Source of the DNA: a bacterium
Lineage (GTDB): Bacteria; Acidobacteriota; Thermoanaerobaculia; Multivoradales; J023
DNA length: 64,000 nucleotides
Assembly (NCBI GenBank): GCA_024226315.1
Contig: JAAELT010000307.1
Span: 43,365-107,364 of the forward strand
Direction: 5' to 3'
In this document: one piece after another, positions 52,696-61,900 of the stretch
How the letters are laid out: each line of letters opens with the position of its first letter
How positions within the stretch are numbered: position 1 is the first letter of the stretch
Position numbers and translations under genes: made by a program
The notes under the pieces: model-generated
What the model saw: only the letters and a program-made list of their open reading frames with translations
Databases searched by the model: none
What the model was told of the DNA's origin: nothing

Positions 52696-53502
52696 TCAGC
52701 TGACCGCCAGCACCGGGCAGGCGACCGCGTCGAGCAGCGCCTGGAGGTGCTCCTGCCCAAGATGCCGACTCGCCACCGGCACAACCACGACTCCCGACTG
52801 CCGGCAGCTGACCGCTAGGGCCAGGGCCGGGCCGCGCGGGCGACCCAGCCAACGGGCCGGGGTCTCCGGCCCAAGCTCATCCGCCACCTCGGAGCGCAGC
52901 GCCTCCTCGTCCTCCCCTACCAGCAGAACCGTCAACGACCCCCTGCCCCGGCTCGCCAGCTGACCCGCAAGTCGCAGGGCGTCGCGCCCTGCCTCGGAAC
53001 CGTCGTGGAGCACGATCACCGGCGCCCTGACGGCGACCCGGCGCTCGAGCAGCATCACCCGCCCGCGGCGGCCAGCGATCAGTGTCTTCGCCGTGGTTCC
53101 CAGATCGCGTTTCTGGCGGGTCGTCCAACCGACCCGGCCGAGGCTCACCAGATCGGCCTCGCCCGCCGCCGCCAGGATCTCGCCGGCGACCGTGCCCCTG
53201 GCTACCTGGAAGGAGTAGGGGATTCCCGCCCGCTTCGCCAACCGCCCCAGGGTCTCCTCCGCCCGCCGCGCGTGCACCTTCAGCTGGCCTTCGACGTCAT
53301 CGGTCTCGGCATCTCGCGGCGAGAGTGTGAGCAGGTCAAGCTCCCTGGCCAGGGGATGCTCCACCAGGCGCAGCAGATCCGCGTCCTCGACGAACAGCCC
53401 CCGCAGCTCCGCCTCCAGCAGCACCGCGATGTCAGCCGCCGCCTCGGCCGCCGCCAGGCTGCCGGGAGAGGCGTCCAGCGCCACCAGGATCCGGCGGATC
53501 AT
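52696..53502 (-). CDS. tandem universal stress protein (two UspA domains)
   Basis: A 268-residue protein. Domain 1 begins MIRRILVALDASPGSLAAAE and runs to about residue 150 (VSLGRVGWTTRQKRDLGTTA). Domain 2 begins near VIVLHDGSEAGRDAL and ends VACPVLAVS. The ATP-binding G-2x-G-9x-G(S/T) pattern is not clear in domain 2. Its ATG overlaps the stop of the Lon-like protease gene, so they are one operon for stress response. Confidence 0.88.
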   Translation of the reverse strand: MIRRILVALDASPGSLAAAEAAADIAVLLEAELRGLFVEDADLLRLVEHPLARELDLLTLSPRDAETDDVEGQLKVHARRAEETLGRLAKRAGIPYSFQVARGTVAGEILAAAGEADLVSLGRVGWTTRQKRDLGTTAKTLIAGRRGRVMLLERRVAVRAPVIVLHDGSEAGRDALRLAGQLASRGRGSLTVLLVGEDEEALRSEVADELGPETPARWLGRPRGPALALAVSCRQSGVVVVPVASRHLGQEHLQALLDAVACPVLAVS

Positions 53503-55958
53503 GTCTCGCCTCCATCCGGCTCCTCGTCGGCTTCTCCGGTATCCAGCTCGGGTTTCTCAGCCGGGCGGGAGAAAGCCCGCGCGGTGCGCGCGAGCTCGGC
53601 CAGCCGTCGCTCCACCAGGTCGTTGGCACTGTCTGCCGGGTAGTTGCCCTCCGCGTCGCGCTCGCCCGCCTCGAGGCCGGTCAGCAGCTCGATCCCCTCG
53701 TCCACGTGCGCCACCGGGTAGATGTGGAAGTTTCCAGCCGCCACCGCCTCGACGACGTCGTGGCGCAGCATCAGGTGCTTGACGTTCGAAGCCGGGATCA
53801 GCACACCCTGGTCGCCGGTGAGACCGCGGGCTTGGCAGACGTCGAAGAACCCTTCGATCTTCTCGTTGACGCCACCGATGGCCTGCACCTCGCCGTGCTG
53901 GTTGATCGACCCGGTCACCGCCAGCGATTGGCGGATCGGGACTTCGGCAATCGCCGACAGCAGCGCGTACAGCTCGGTCGACGATGCGCTGTCTCCGTCG
54001 ACCCCGCCGTAGGACTGCTCGAACACCAGACTGGCAGACAGTGCCAGCGGCGTCTTGCGGGCATAGCGGGCACCGAGGAAGCCGGCGAGGATGAGCACGC
54101 CCTTCGAGTGGCTCGGACCGGAGAGGTCGACCTGGCGCTCGATGTTGATCACCTCGCCCTTGCCCAGGCGCACCCGGGCGGTGATCCGGCTCGGCTGCCC
54201 GAACGAGAAATCGCCGATCTGCAGCACCGAGAGGCCATTGATGCGGCCGGTGACGGCCCCCTCGGTGTCGATCAGGATCGTCTCCCGCAGGATCGACTCC
54301 TGGACCCGCTCGCGCACCCGGTCAGAACGGTAGATCTTCTGGCTCAGCGCGTGCTCGACGTCGGCTACCGAGACCGCCTCGCGGCTCTCGCTGTCGGCCC
54401 AGTAATCGGCTTCCACCAACAGGTCGCGGAGGGAACCTAGATTCAGCGACAGCTTCTCGGAGTCGGCCAGCATGCGGGCCCCGTGCTCGATCACCCGCGC
54501 CACCGCCGGGCGCTCGAACGGTCGCAGCTCTTCTCCCGCGGCGAGAGCGGCGATCAACCGGGCGTAGGACTTCTCGGTCTCCGGCCCACGGTCGAGCCGG
54601 TCGCCGAAGTCGGCCGCGACCTTGAACAGCTTGCGCAGATCGGGGTCGTAGAACGACATCAGGTAGTACAGCCGTGGCTCTCCCAGCAGGATGATCTTGA
54701 CGTCGAGCGGCACCGGCTCGGGTTCGAGCGAATAGGTGCTGATCAGCGACAGCGCCTCGCCCAGGGATTCGATCTTGATCCGTCCCGAGCGCAGGGCACG
54801 CTTCAGACCCTCCCAGGCGTAGGGTTGCAGCAGCAGCTTGTCGGCGTCGAGCATCAGGTAGCCACCGTTGGCACGGTGCAGGGCGCCCCCCCGGACGAGG
54901 CTGAAGTCGGTGACCAGGGCGCCTTGCTGCGAGATGTTTTCCACCTTGCCGATGAGGTTCTGATAGGTCGGATTCGGCTCGTAGACCACCGGCGCACCGG
55001 CGCCTTCTGCACGCTCGACCAGAAGATTGACCCGGTAGCGGCGCAGCGGAGAGCTCCCCTGACCGTGCCCCGCCCCCAGGGCCATCAAAGTCTCCGCGGC
55101 CTTGGACTCTTCGCTCGGCACCAGTGAGGAGGCGTTCGACATCACGTCTGTCTCGACGGATTCCAGGAAGGCCAGTACCTCTTCGAGCCCCTCGTAGGAA
55201 CCGCGCAGATCCTCGAATACCGGGCCGACTGCCGTCTGGCCGACTTCCTCGTTCAGCTTGCGCAGCTTGCTCTGCTTCTCGCGCTTCCAGATGGGAAGCT
55301 GGCGGAAGATCTTTTGCAGCTCGCCCTGGAATTCATCGATCACTCCCTTCAGCTGCGCCTGCTCCTCCTCGCCGAGTTGCTTGAACTCCTCCGGCGAAAA
55401 GACCTCCTCTTCGCCCTTGAGCGGAGCAAAGACCATCCCCATGGGAGTCCGCAACAAGGCGATGCCCTTCTCCCGTGCCGCTTCGCCCAGCTCGCTGACC
55501 GCCTTCTCTTGCAGCTGCTCGAACTGGCTCTCGATCACCTGGGCGCGAGACTGATACTCCTCGCTCTCGAAGGCCGCGCTCAAGGTGGTGCTGAGCTCGT
55601 GGATCACCTCGTCCAGGTCTTTGCGCAGATCCCGGCCGCGGCCGGCGGGCAGCATCAGCAGGCGAGGCTTCTGCGCCTCGTCGAAGTTGTTGACGTAACA
55701 GAGGTCGGGCGGCACGTCTTGCTTCTGGGCCCGGCGCTCCAGGAATCGCCGGATGGCGCGGTGCTTGCCCACACCCGCCGGGCCGTAGGCGAAGATGTTG
55801 TACCCCTCGCGCTCGATGCCGATCCCCAGATCGACCGCGGCCACCGCCCGCGGCTGGCCGAGCACCCGCTCGGCCGGCTCCAGGTCGGCTGTGGTCTCGA
55901 ACTCGAGCAGCTCGGGCTCGCACTTACGGTAGAGCTCCTCGGGTCGCAGCTCTCGCAT
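53499..55958 (-). CDS. Lon-like AAA+ protease (AAA_32/LonB-type)
   Basis: An 819-residue ATP-dependent protease. Order: N-terminal helical part, Walker A GPAGVGKH near residue 60, a long coiled insert (about 130-300, EQLQEKAVSELGEAAREKG), GGYLMLDADKLL (Walker B-like) near 370, and the Lon catalytic domain at the C-terminus with Ser in DGDSASS near 680 and Lys in GVNEKIEG near 720. Walker A ends GKH rather than GKS/T. It heads the operon with the Usp gene. The C-terminal 40 residues are acidic. Confidence 0.9.
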   Translation of the reverse strand: MRELRPEELYRKCEPELLEFETTADLEPAERVLGQPRAVAAVDLGIGIEREGYNIFAYGPAGVGKHRAIRRFLERRAQKQDVPPDLCYVNNFDEAQKPRLLMLPAGRGRDLRKDLDEVIHELSTTLSAAFESEEYQSRAQVIESQFEQLQEKAVSELGEAAREKGIALLRTPMGMVFAPLKGEEEVFSPEEFKQLGEEEQAQLKGVIDEFQGELQKIFRQLPIWKREKQSKLRKLNEEVGQTAVGPVFEDLRGSYEGLEEVLAFLESVETDVMSNASSLVPSEESKAAETLMALGAGHGQGSSPLRRYRVNLLVERAEGAGAPVVYEPNPTYQNLIGKVENISQQGALVTDFSLVRGGALHRANGGYLMLDADKLLLQPYAWEGLKRALRSGRIKIESLGEALSLISTYSLEPEPVPLDVKIILLGEPRLYYLMSFYDPDLRKLFKVAADFGDRLDRGPETEKSYARLIAALAAGEELRPFERPAVARVIEHGARMLADSEKLSLNLGSLRDLLVEADYWADSESREAVSVADVEHALSQKIYRSDRVRERVQESILRETILIDTEGAVTGRINGLSVLQIGDFSFGQPSRITARVRLGKGEVINIERQVDLSGPSHSKGVLILAGFLGARYARKTPLALSASLVFEQSYGGVDGDSASSTELYALLSAIAEVPIRQSLAVTGSINQHGEVQAIGGVNEKIEGFFDVCQARGLTGDQGVLIPASNVKHLMLRHDVVEAVAAGNFHIYPVAHVDEGIELLTGLEAGERDAEGNYPADSANDLVERRLAELARTARAFSRPAEKPELDTGEADEEPDGGET

Positions 55959-56102
55959 CCGTCACCTCCGATCGTACAGCTGAAGTCCCGTGGCGCCGAA
56001 CGCGCCGATCGGTCCACAGACCAGCGTAGCCAAGGTCCGGCCCCGTCGCGCCGTCTCATCGGGTGGCGCCGGTACGATCCGAGAGGGTGGGTGGCAGCAA
56101 GG

Positions 56103-56420
56103 CTACTGCGCGTCGGCCCTTGCAAGGACTGCGCGGACGAGCTCTACATCGCCGTCGGTGAGCGCTCGCGCTGTCTCCGCTTCGAAGATCGCCGTAGCGT
56201 CCGGGCTGTCACCACAGCTCTTCACGAACGTCTTGTAACTCCTCGAGACTTCTTTCCTGAACCAGGCAGGCGGCTCCGCTGCAGCACTCATCTCGGCCAA
56301 GGCACTTGCATTGTAGAGCCGAATCTCCGTGGCTAGAAGCCCAGCGAGACGCCGCCTTTCCTTCTCAGAATCAACAACGGCTGGAGCTTTGCGCCCAAAC
56401 AGTTTCTTTAGTAATTCCAC
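56103..56420 (-). CDS. uncharacterised 105-residue protein
   Basis: Start GTG 56420 with AGGAGG 4 bases upstream, a strong site. The protein begins MELLKKLFGRKAPAVVD, is alpha-helical and charged, and carries Trp-Phe (PPAWFRKEV) in the middle. No signal peptide or domain recognised. It is downstream of the broken gene at 56442-56902 by 21 bases. Low GC compared with the Lon gene suggests recent arrival. Confidence 0.6.
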   Translation of the reverse strand: MELLKKLFGRKAPAVVDSEKERRRLAGLLATEIRLYNASALAEMSAAAEPPAWFRKEVSRSYKTFVKSCGDSPDATAIFEAETARALTDGDVELVRAVLARADAQ

Positions 56421-56441
56421 GGTCCTCCTGCAGTCGACCGG

Positions 56442-56902
56442 TCATGCCTCACCGCGCGTTGTCAGCCGACCACTGGAGGCCGTTGTTGGGCGCGACGCTC
56501 CGCCCCTAGACGCGCGCTCGACAGCTGCTGCCAGATCAGGGTAGCACACCTCGCCCTCACTGAGCCGCTTCAGTGTCGGCAGCGTAATGGAGTGCTGACT
56601 ACGCGTCCTCCTATCCAGTGTGGAGGTAGGCAAAACGTAGAAGGACCATTGGCTTAGTTAACGCCTCCCGCTGTCTCAAGATCGTAGGCGGCCCATTCAT
56701 CTCGGACACCTGCATCGCCAATTCCCAGGGCACGGGCAACGAGGTACTCCGCAATAACACCCCGAGTAGCGTTGCTCAGTAGATCGGAAGCGCTCCATTT
56801 CCAAAAGCTCAGAAGATCAAACTCGAGGTCGGAATCGCCGTTTCTGAAACGCTCCGTACCCAAACGACGTACGATAGATACGGGCGGGAGATCTTCCCTC
56901 AT
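56442..56902 (-). pseudogene. broken gene: nuclease-like hypothetical with internal deletion
   Basis: The N-terminal part (56902-56654) reads RNGDSDLEFDLLSFWKWSAS ... VRDEWAAYDLETAGGV then Asn-stop; the C-terminal part resumes in another frame as LSQWSFYVLPTSTLDRRTR ... SITLPTLKRLSEGEV. From memory, intact family members have between these two parts a stretch with VEVKSAAY (a PD-(D/E)XK-like nuclease signature). So the middle has been deleted and the join shifted the frame. Family identity is recalled, not searched. Confidence 0.6.
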
Positions 56903-57024
56903 AACACCTGCTCTCTCAGACCATCATCTAGATATTAGACGCCCACCGGGAAACATCAGCGGAGCGCGCAGCGCTTCCGTTGCATGTACTTGATATGTGG
57001 CTGCCCTACCCAGCCTGCCAACGC

Positions 57025-57207
57025 TCACGCAGCTTCGACATCTCCGGGCTCCGAGACCCTTTTGATATCCCGCTGAATAAACGCCCTTTCAGATTTGACC
57101 TCCTGTTTCTTCAGATCGTCAAAGACGGCCTGGTGGTCACAATTGAACTTCTTGACGTGTTCTCGCCGGATCGCTCGTAACTCTTCCACAATCGGGTCTT
57201 CGTACAT
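57025..57207 (-). CDS. small antitoxin-like partner of the PIN protein
   Basis: A 60-residue charged protein starting MYEDPIVEELRAIRREHVKK, then DDLKKQEVKSERAF. This wording is typical of the small partner that accompanies PIN proteins with a YVETS start. It begins 4 bases after the PIN gene's stop, so the two form one toxin-first operon. Probably neutralises the PIN toxin. Confidence 0.65.
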   Translation of the reverse strand: MYEDPIVEELRAIRREHVKKFNCDHQAVFDDLKKQEVKSERAFIQRDIKRVSEPGDVEAA

Positions 57208-57211
57208 CTCT

Positions 57212-57685
57212 CTACTCTCCTATGAGCTCGAGGGGCGTGCAGATTGCAGGCATTTCGAAGCCCAGGCTTCGAGTGAGCGCAGCAATCCGTTTCTCGATGG
57301 TCAAGTTCGCCATGTGTTTGAAGTTCCAGGTCAGAAGACAGTCGATCCCATAGACCGTCGCGATTGAAATATGAAGCGCGTCTTCGAAATCTTCCGGGGC
57401 CAGAATGCCTGCTCGCGTTACCCGCTGTGCGAGATCGGCCGCTTCTTCGGGAATCGGCAACAGTTCGATCTCCTCTAGGGCCTCGAGCCGACGCTTGGAG
57501 GAGTCAGAATCACCCTGACCTGCTTCTTGTAGCACCAGCTGCGAGACCACGAGGTCGAAGAACGGCCGATGATTCTCCCACCAGTCATGCGTGGCCTGCT
57601 GGTGTGCTGCCATGATCAGGTCTCTGCTCGGCGTCGCCGTCAGATAGCTGACGATGCTGGTCTCGACGTAAACGGTAAGGGCCAT
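57212..57685 (-). CDS. PIN domain protein (toxin-like)
   Basis: A 157-residue PIN fold: VYVETSIVSYL at the N-terminus (Glu replacing the usual Asp, normal in this subfamily), Glu in VLQEAG, Asp in FEDALHIS and LLTWNFKHMAN at the end. It would cleave RNA when free. Co-transcribed with the small downstream gene. It is not closely related to the VapC at 19781. Confidence 0.78.
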   Translation of the reverse strand: MALTVYVETSIVSYLTATPSRDLIMAAHQQATHDWWENHRPFFDLVVSQLVLQEAGQGDSDSSKRRLEALEEIELLPIPEEAADLAQRVTRAGILAPEDFEDALHISIATVYGIDCLLTWNFKHMANLTIEKRIAALTRSLGFEMPAICTPLELIGE

Positions 57686-58138
57686 GGGGGCGCTCCGATA
57701 CTGAGGCCAAGAGCTGGCAGGCTCGTGACCTACACCTATTCTACCCCAGGGATCGATGGGGATGCGGCCATAAGCCCTCCGGGCCGAGCGCTCGGGCGCG
57801 TCAAGCTCATCAGCAGACCGCTGTGTCCTGTGTTCCTCTCCCCAGCCAGACCTCTACGGCTTGGGGTGTGGATTCCGAGGGCGGGTATCCTGCAGCCGGC
57901 AGCAGAGAGCACGGCCGGATTCCTACGGCCGGATACAGCACCAGCGAGTTGCCGTTCGTCGAGCCGGCCCTTTCTCAGTCGCATCATGCGATTCCCTCTA
58001 TCCCCGCCCGCCGCATCTTGCGGCCTTCCGGCCACGTATCAGTATAATCGACGTCTTCCAACCATATACATGTAGATAACCCCATCCACATGAATATGCC
58101 GCCGTATACATGCAGCTGATTGTGCGCGCCATCTACAC
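57686..58138. other. intergenic stretch without recognised gene
   Basis: The 453 bases hold no convincing reading frame. Two TATACATG words 40 bases apart (58065-58072 and 58105-58112) and an AT-rich part near 58040-58112, upstream of nothing on + and downstream of the 58139 gene on -, are the only features. A plus-strand TATAAT is at 58043-58048. Confidence 0.5.
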
Positions 58139-58486
58139 CTATAAAGATCCCTGGCCGATTCGATCCTCGAGTCCGAGCTCCTCGACGCGATCACGGCGTA
58201 GCCTCCACACCCGACCCACCGAATCCCATCTCCCACCCGTCAGCTTCACACGCCGCCGCACCTCGGTCTCTTCCCACCGGACTCGCACGGAAACGATAGC
58301 GTCGTCGGCGATCTGCCTGGCCGCGGGTTGCCAGTCCGATTCTCCGACGATCAGCTCCGCCGTCTTGAAACGATTGCCGCTCTCCGTATCGTAGCGATAA
58401 CGCACACATACCAGACGCTCACCGTAACGAGCCAGGAGACTCTTCGTGCCAGGTTGACCGGGTTTCAAGCTTAGCCGAGCTCGCAT
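58139..58486 (-). CDS. uncharacterised small basic protein
   Basis: A 115-residue protein from ATG 58486 (frame open to 58519). It begins MRARLSLKPGQPGTKSLLAR and contains LVCVRYRYD, FKTAELIVGESDW and VWRLRRDRVEELGLE. I know this type as an unnamed family scattered through GC-rich phyla, often near mobile or small gene islands. No motif of known function. Confidence 0.65.
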   Translation of the reverse strand: MRARLSLKPGQPGTKSLLARYGERLVCVRYRYDTESGNRFKTAELIVGESDWQPAARQIADDAIVSVRVRWEETEVRRRVKLTGGRWDSVGRVWRLRRDRVEELGLEDRIGQGSL

Positions 58487-58560
58487 CGTTCGCACAACCT
58501 CCTCTGATCTCGACCTCACTCTCTGGATCGACTTAGGCTTGAGGAAGGCAGCGGTCTGGA

Positions 58561-58911
58561 GCGCCAGGTCGGCTTCAGGCGCACGGCCATAGCTCGAGAC
58601 AGTGCCGGATCGGCTTCAGGACGATCGCCACGGGGCGAGACAGCGCTAGGTCGGCTTCGGGCCGATCGCCACGGGTCGAGACAGCGCCAGATCGGCTTCA
58701 GGGCGATCACCACAGAGTGAGACAGCGCCGGATCGGGTTCAGGGCGGTCGCCACAGAGTGAATCAGCGCCGGATCCGCTTCAGGGTCATCGCCGCGGGCC
58801 GAAGCTGCGACGTAATCCGCCTGCAGGCGGTCGCCGGCGGGCGGGAAAGGGCCTGATCCGCCTCGTGGCAATCGCTACGGGACAAGGGAGCGACCCATCC
58901 GCTTCAGGGCG
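58561..58911. repeat. 41-bp minisatellite (about nine units)
   Basis: Units of 41 bases (one of 42) can be followed by the recurring word GGCTTCAGG or its variants at about 58571, 58612, 58653, 58694, 58735, 58776, 58818, 58859 and 58900. The consensus is roughly CGGATCGGCTTCAGGGCG followed by ATCGCCACGGGTCGAGACAGCG. Divergence grows towards the right. A 41-base period breaks any frame, so it is non-coding. Together with the terminator it fills 58487-58987. Confidence 0.85.
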
Positions 58912-58914
58912 ATC

Positions 58915-58953
58915 AAGAAGAAAGAGCGGACCCACCCTCGGGCGGATCCGCTC
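58915..58953 (-). terminator. rho-independent terminator of the giant surface protein gene
   Basis: On the - strand the stem GAGCGGA and TCCGCTC encloses a GC-rich loop and is followed by TTTCTTCTT. It lies 35 bases beyond the stop codon at 58988. Confidence 0.75.
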
Positions 58954-58987
58954 TCGGTACTTCGTGGGCTTCGAGCTCTCGGGGCGG

Positions 58988-61900
58988 CTACGGCTTTGAC
59001 GACGCCTCGCCGGCCTCGGGAGCGTCATCCGCCTTGTCCGGCGCACACTCGAGGTACAGCTCGTCGACGAAGGCGTCGAAGCTGTCGCCGTTCGCCGAGC
59101 GCAGATCGACGCTGCACAGCGCCGAGGCCGCGCCCTTCGGAACCCAGAAGGCTCCCTCGAGCGTCAGCCACTCTCCCGCGGTGTCCCGAGCTCTGGTACG
59201 GGCGACGGTCAGGGTCCGCAGCGCGGCACCGTCACACTCCGGCTCGGCGAAGAACTGGCAGACCTCGGCAACCCGGACCCTGGTGCCGGAAGCGGCATCG
59301 AGCCGCAACCTGGCGCTGAGCCCGCAGCCGTCGCCGATCGACACCGACACACACTGACCGATCGACAGCTGGTCCCGTGACCGGGTGAGCTTGGTCAGCT
59401 GAGCGGAGCCGGAGGCCAGCGAGTCATCGGTATCCTCGAGGCTGTAACCGACCTCCTCGGGGATGTTGCCGACGCCCGTCCAGCGATCGATGTTGCAGTC
59501 GAAGTGGCCGTCGGTGAAGCGGTTGCCGCTCTCGACCCGATAGTCGCTGACGTAGTCACCGCCCGGAGTGCCGTCGAGATCGCCGTCGAGCGCCTCGCCC
59601 GCCAAGTCCCGAATCGGCGCCGCGCCGGTGCCGCAGACGATCAGCCTGTGGAGCGAATCACCAAGCGGCCGTTCGCCAGCGAGATCGAGCCTGGCGGTGC
59701 GGCTTTCGGCGTCATAGGTGACGCTGGCGATCTCAACCGCCAAATCGTCACCCGCCACTACTCCGCACTGTCCGGTGGACAGGTCGCGATCCTTCCCGGC
59801 GGCGACCAGCAGGTAGCTCCCGGGATGGGTCACGTCGCCCGGCACCGCGTCGCCTGGGAGATCCTGCACCTCGGCGCTGAAGCCGACGTACAGCTCGGTG
59901 ACTTCGACCCGCGCTTCACGACACTCCTCAGGGCTGGTGACCGGTCCGTCGAGCTCGGAAGCCGGCGCCTCGGTCCCCCACGACCGCCACCACCACCAAC
60001 TGACCCGGGACGAGCTGCTTCTGACCGCGGTCTCCTCGGTCGCCGAGTTGTTGTCGGGGTTCGAATCCGGAGTATCCGAGGTGACCGTGACCGTATTGAC
60101 GATCGAATCAGGACAGTTACCGCTGTCGCTATCGCTGTCACCACTGTCGCTGCCGCTATCGCTGTCACCGCTGTCGCTGTCATCGTCGCCGCTGTCGCTG
60201 TCACCGCTGTCGCTGCCGCTATCGCCGCCGCTGTCGCTGTCACCGCTGTCGCTGCCGCTATCGCCGCCGCTGTCGCTGCCGCTATCGCCGCCGCTGTCGC
60301 TGTCACCGCTGTCGCTGCCGCTATCGCCGCCGCTGTCGCTGTCACCGCCGCGATCACTGCCGCTGTCACTGTCACCACTGTCGCTGTCACCACTGTCGCT
60401 GTCATCGTCGCACTCGTCGACTCTGACCTTGATCTTGTAGGACTTCGACTCGCCCGTGGCGATCGTGCCGAGCTCGCAGTCCGGCACGCCCGTCGGATCG
60501 TTGAGGCAGCCGTTGGTGGAAAGGAAGGTCACGCCGTCGGGCAACACGTCGGTGGCGACGACGTTCGTCGCGTCCGCCGGTCCGTTGTTGGTCACGACGA
60601 TGGTGTACTTCAGTTTCTTTCCGGGCTTCACCTCGTCCTTGTTGGCATCCTTGGTGATCGACAGGTCAGCCCCATCAGGAGCCTCCTCGATCGTGGTGTC
60701 CTCGCTCGTGAAGTTGTTCTCCTCACTCGGATCCGGCGTATCGGAGGCAACGCTGGCGTTGTTGGTCACCAAACCGCCGGCGTCGGTGTCCGCCGCCACG
60801 GTGATGGTGTAGGCCGCCGAATCGCCGGCCGCCACCGTACCCAGCGAGCAGGTCGGCACGCCGTTCGGGTCCTCCGTGCAACCGGTGGTCGAGACCAAAG
60901 TCACCCCCGCCGGCAGGGTGTCGGTCACCACCACGTTCTGTGCGTCGGACGGGCCGGCGTTGTCCACCGTCACCGTGTAGCTGAAGGATGTACCGGCGAG
61001 TACCGGGTCCTGGGAATCGGCCTTGCTGATCCCGAGGTCGGCCTCGGCGGTCACGGTCAACGTGTCGGTCGCCGGCTGGGCGCCCGACGCGCCGAGCACC
61101 AGCAGGTCACCGGTGGTGTTGAGGTAGTCACCGGGCGCGGCGTCCGCCGGCACCAGCAACGTCACCACGATGGTGCACGAGCCGCCGGGCAAAACCTCGA
61201 TGCCGGTGGCGATGATCGTCGAGGTGCCGGTGATGGAGGACTCCACTCCGCAGAATCCGTCAGCCGGCAGACTGGTCGCCGCCAGGCCCGAAAGGGCGGC
61301 GTCGAGGTCGTCCTCGAAGCTGATCTGCGACAGGATGTCCGTCGCGCTCAGGTTCTGGATGTTGAACGTGAGCGTGACGCTGGTGCCGGCCACGGTCGGG
61401 TCGTCGAACGACTTCGAGAAGCTCAGGAAGTCGAGTTGCAGATCGTCGGTGGCCGGGGGTCCGTTCACCGTCAAGCCGGCGATCGTGGCCGTCACCTCGC
61501 TGGTGGTGTTGGTGGCGATCGTTCCCAGCGGCGCCGTCGCCGGCACCGTCAACACGACGTCGATGGTGCACGAGCCGCCGGCGGCCAGGCTGCCGCCGGT
61601 GAAGCTCAGCAGGCTCGAGCCGGTGATGGTGCCGCCGTTGCAGGCGGTGCCCGCGGCCGGCAGACCGGTGGCCACCAGACCGGTGAGCGCGGCCTCGAGG
61701 TCGTCGGTGAAGGCGATCGCCGACGCCGCGTTGACCGTGTCCAGGTTGTCGATCGTGAAGCGCAACGTCACGTCCTCACCGGGGCTCACCGGGTCGTCGA
61801 TGAACTCCTTGGCGATCGAGACCTGCTGGGCCACGGTCAGGGTGTCCTCCGCCCCGGGCAGGCTGAACGGCTCGCCGGCGCTCAGGCCGGTGATGCCGGT

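Noticed and set aside
56400..56500. attC-like site after the broken nuclease-like gene (GCCCAACAACGGCC)
   Set aside because: A first core is present but no complementary arm or terminal GTTRRRY core could be found.
57736..58035. Possible 99-residue protein on the - strand
   Set aside because: No ribosome site, no recognisable pattern, and composition like random translation of GC-rich DNA.
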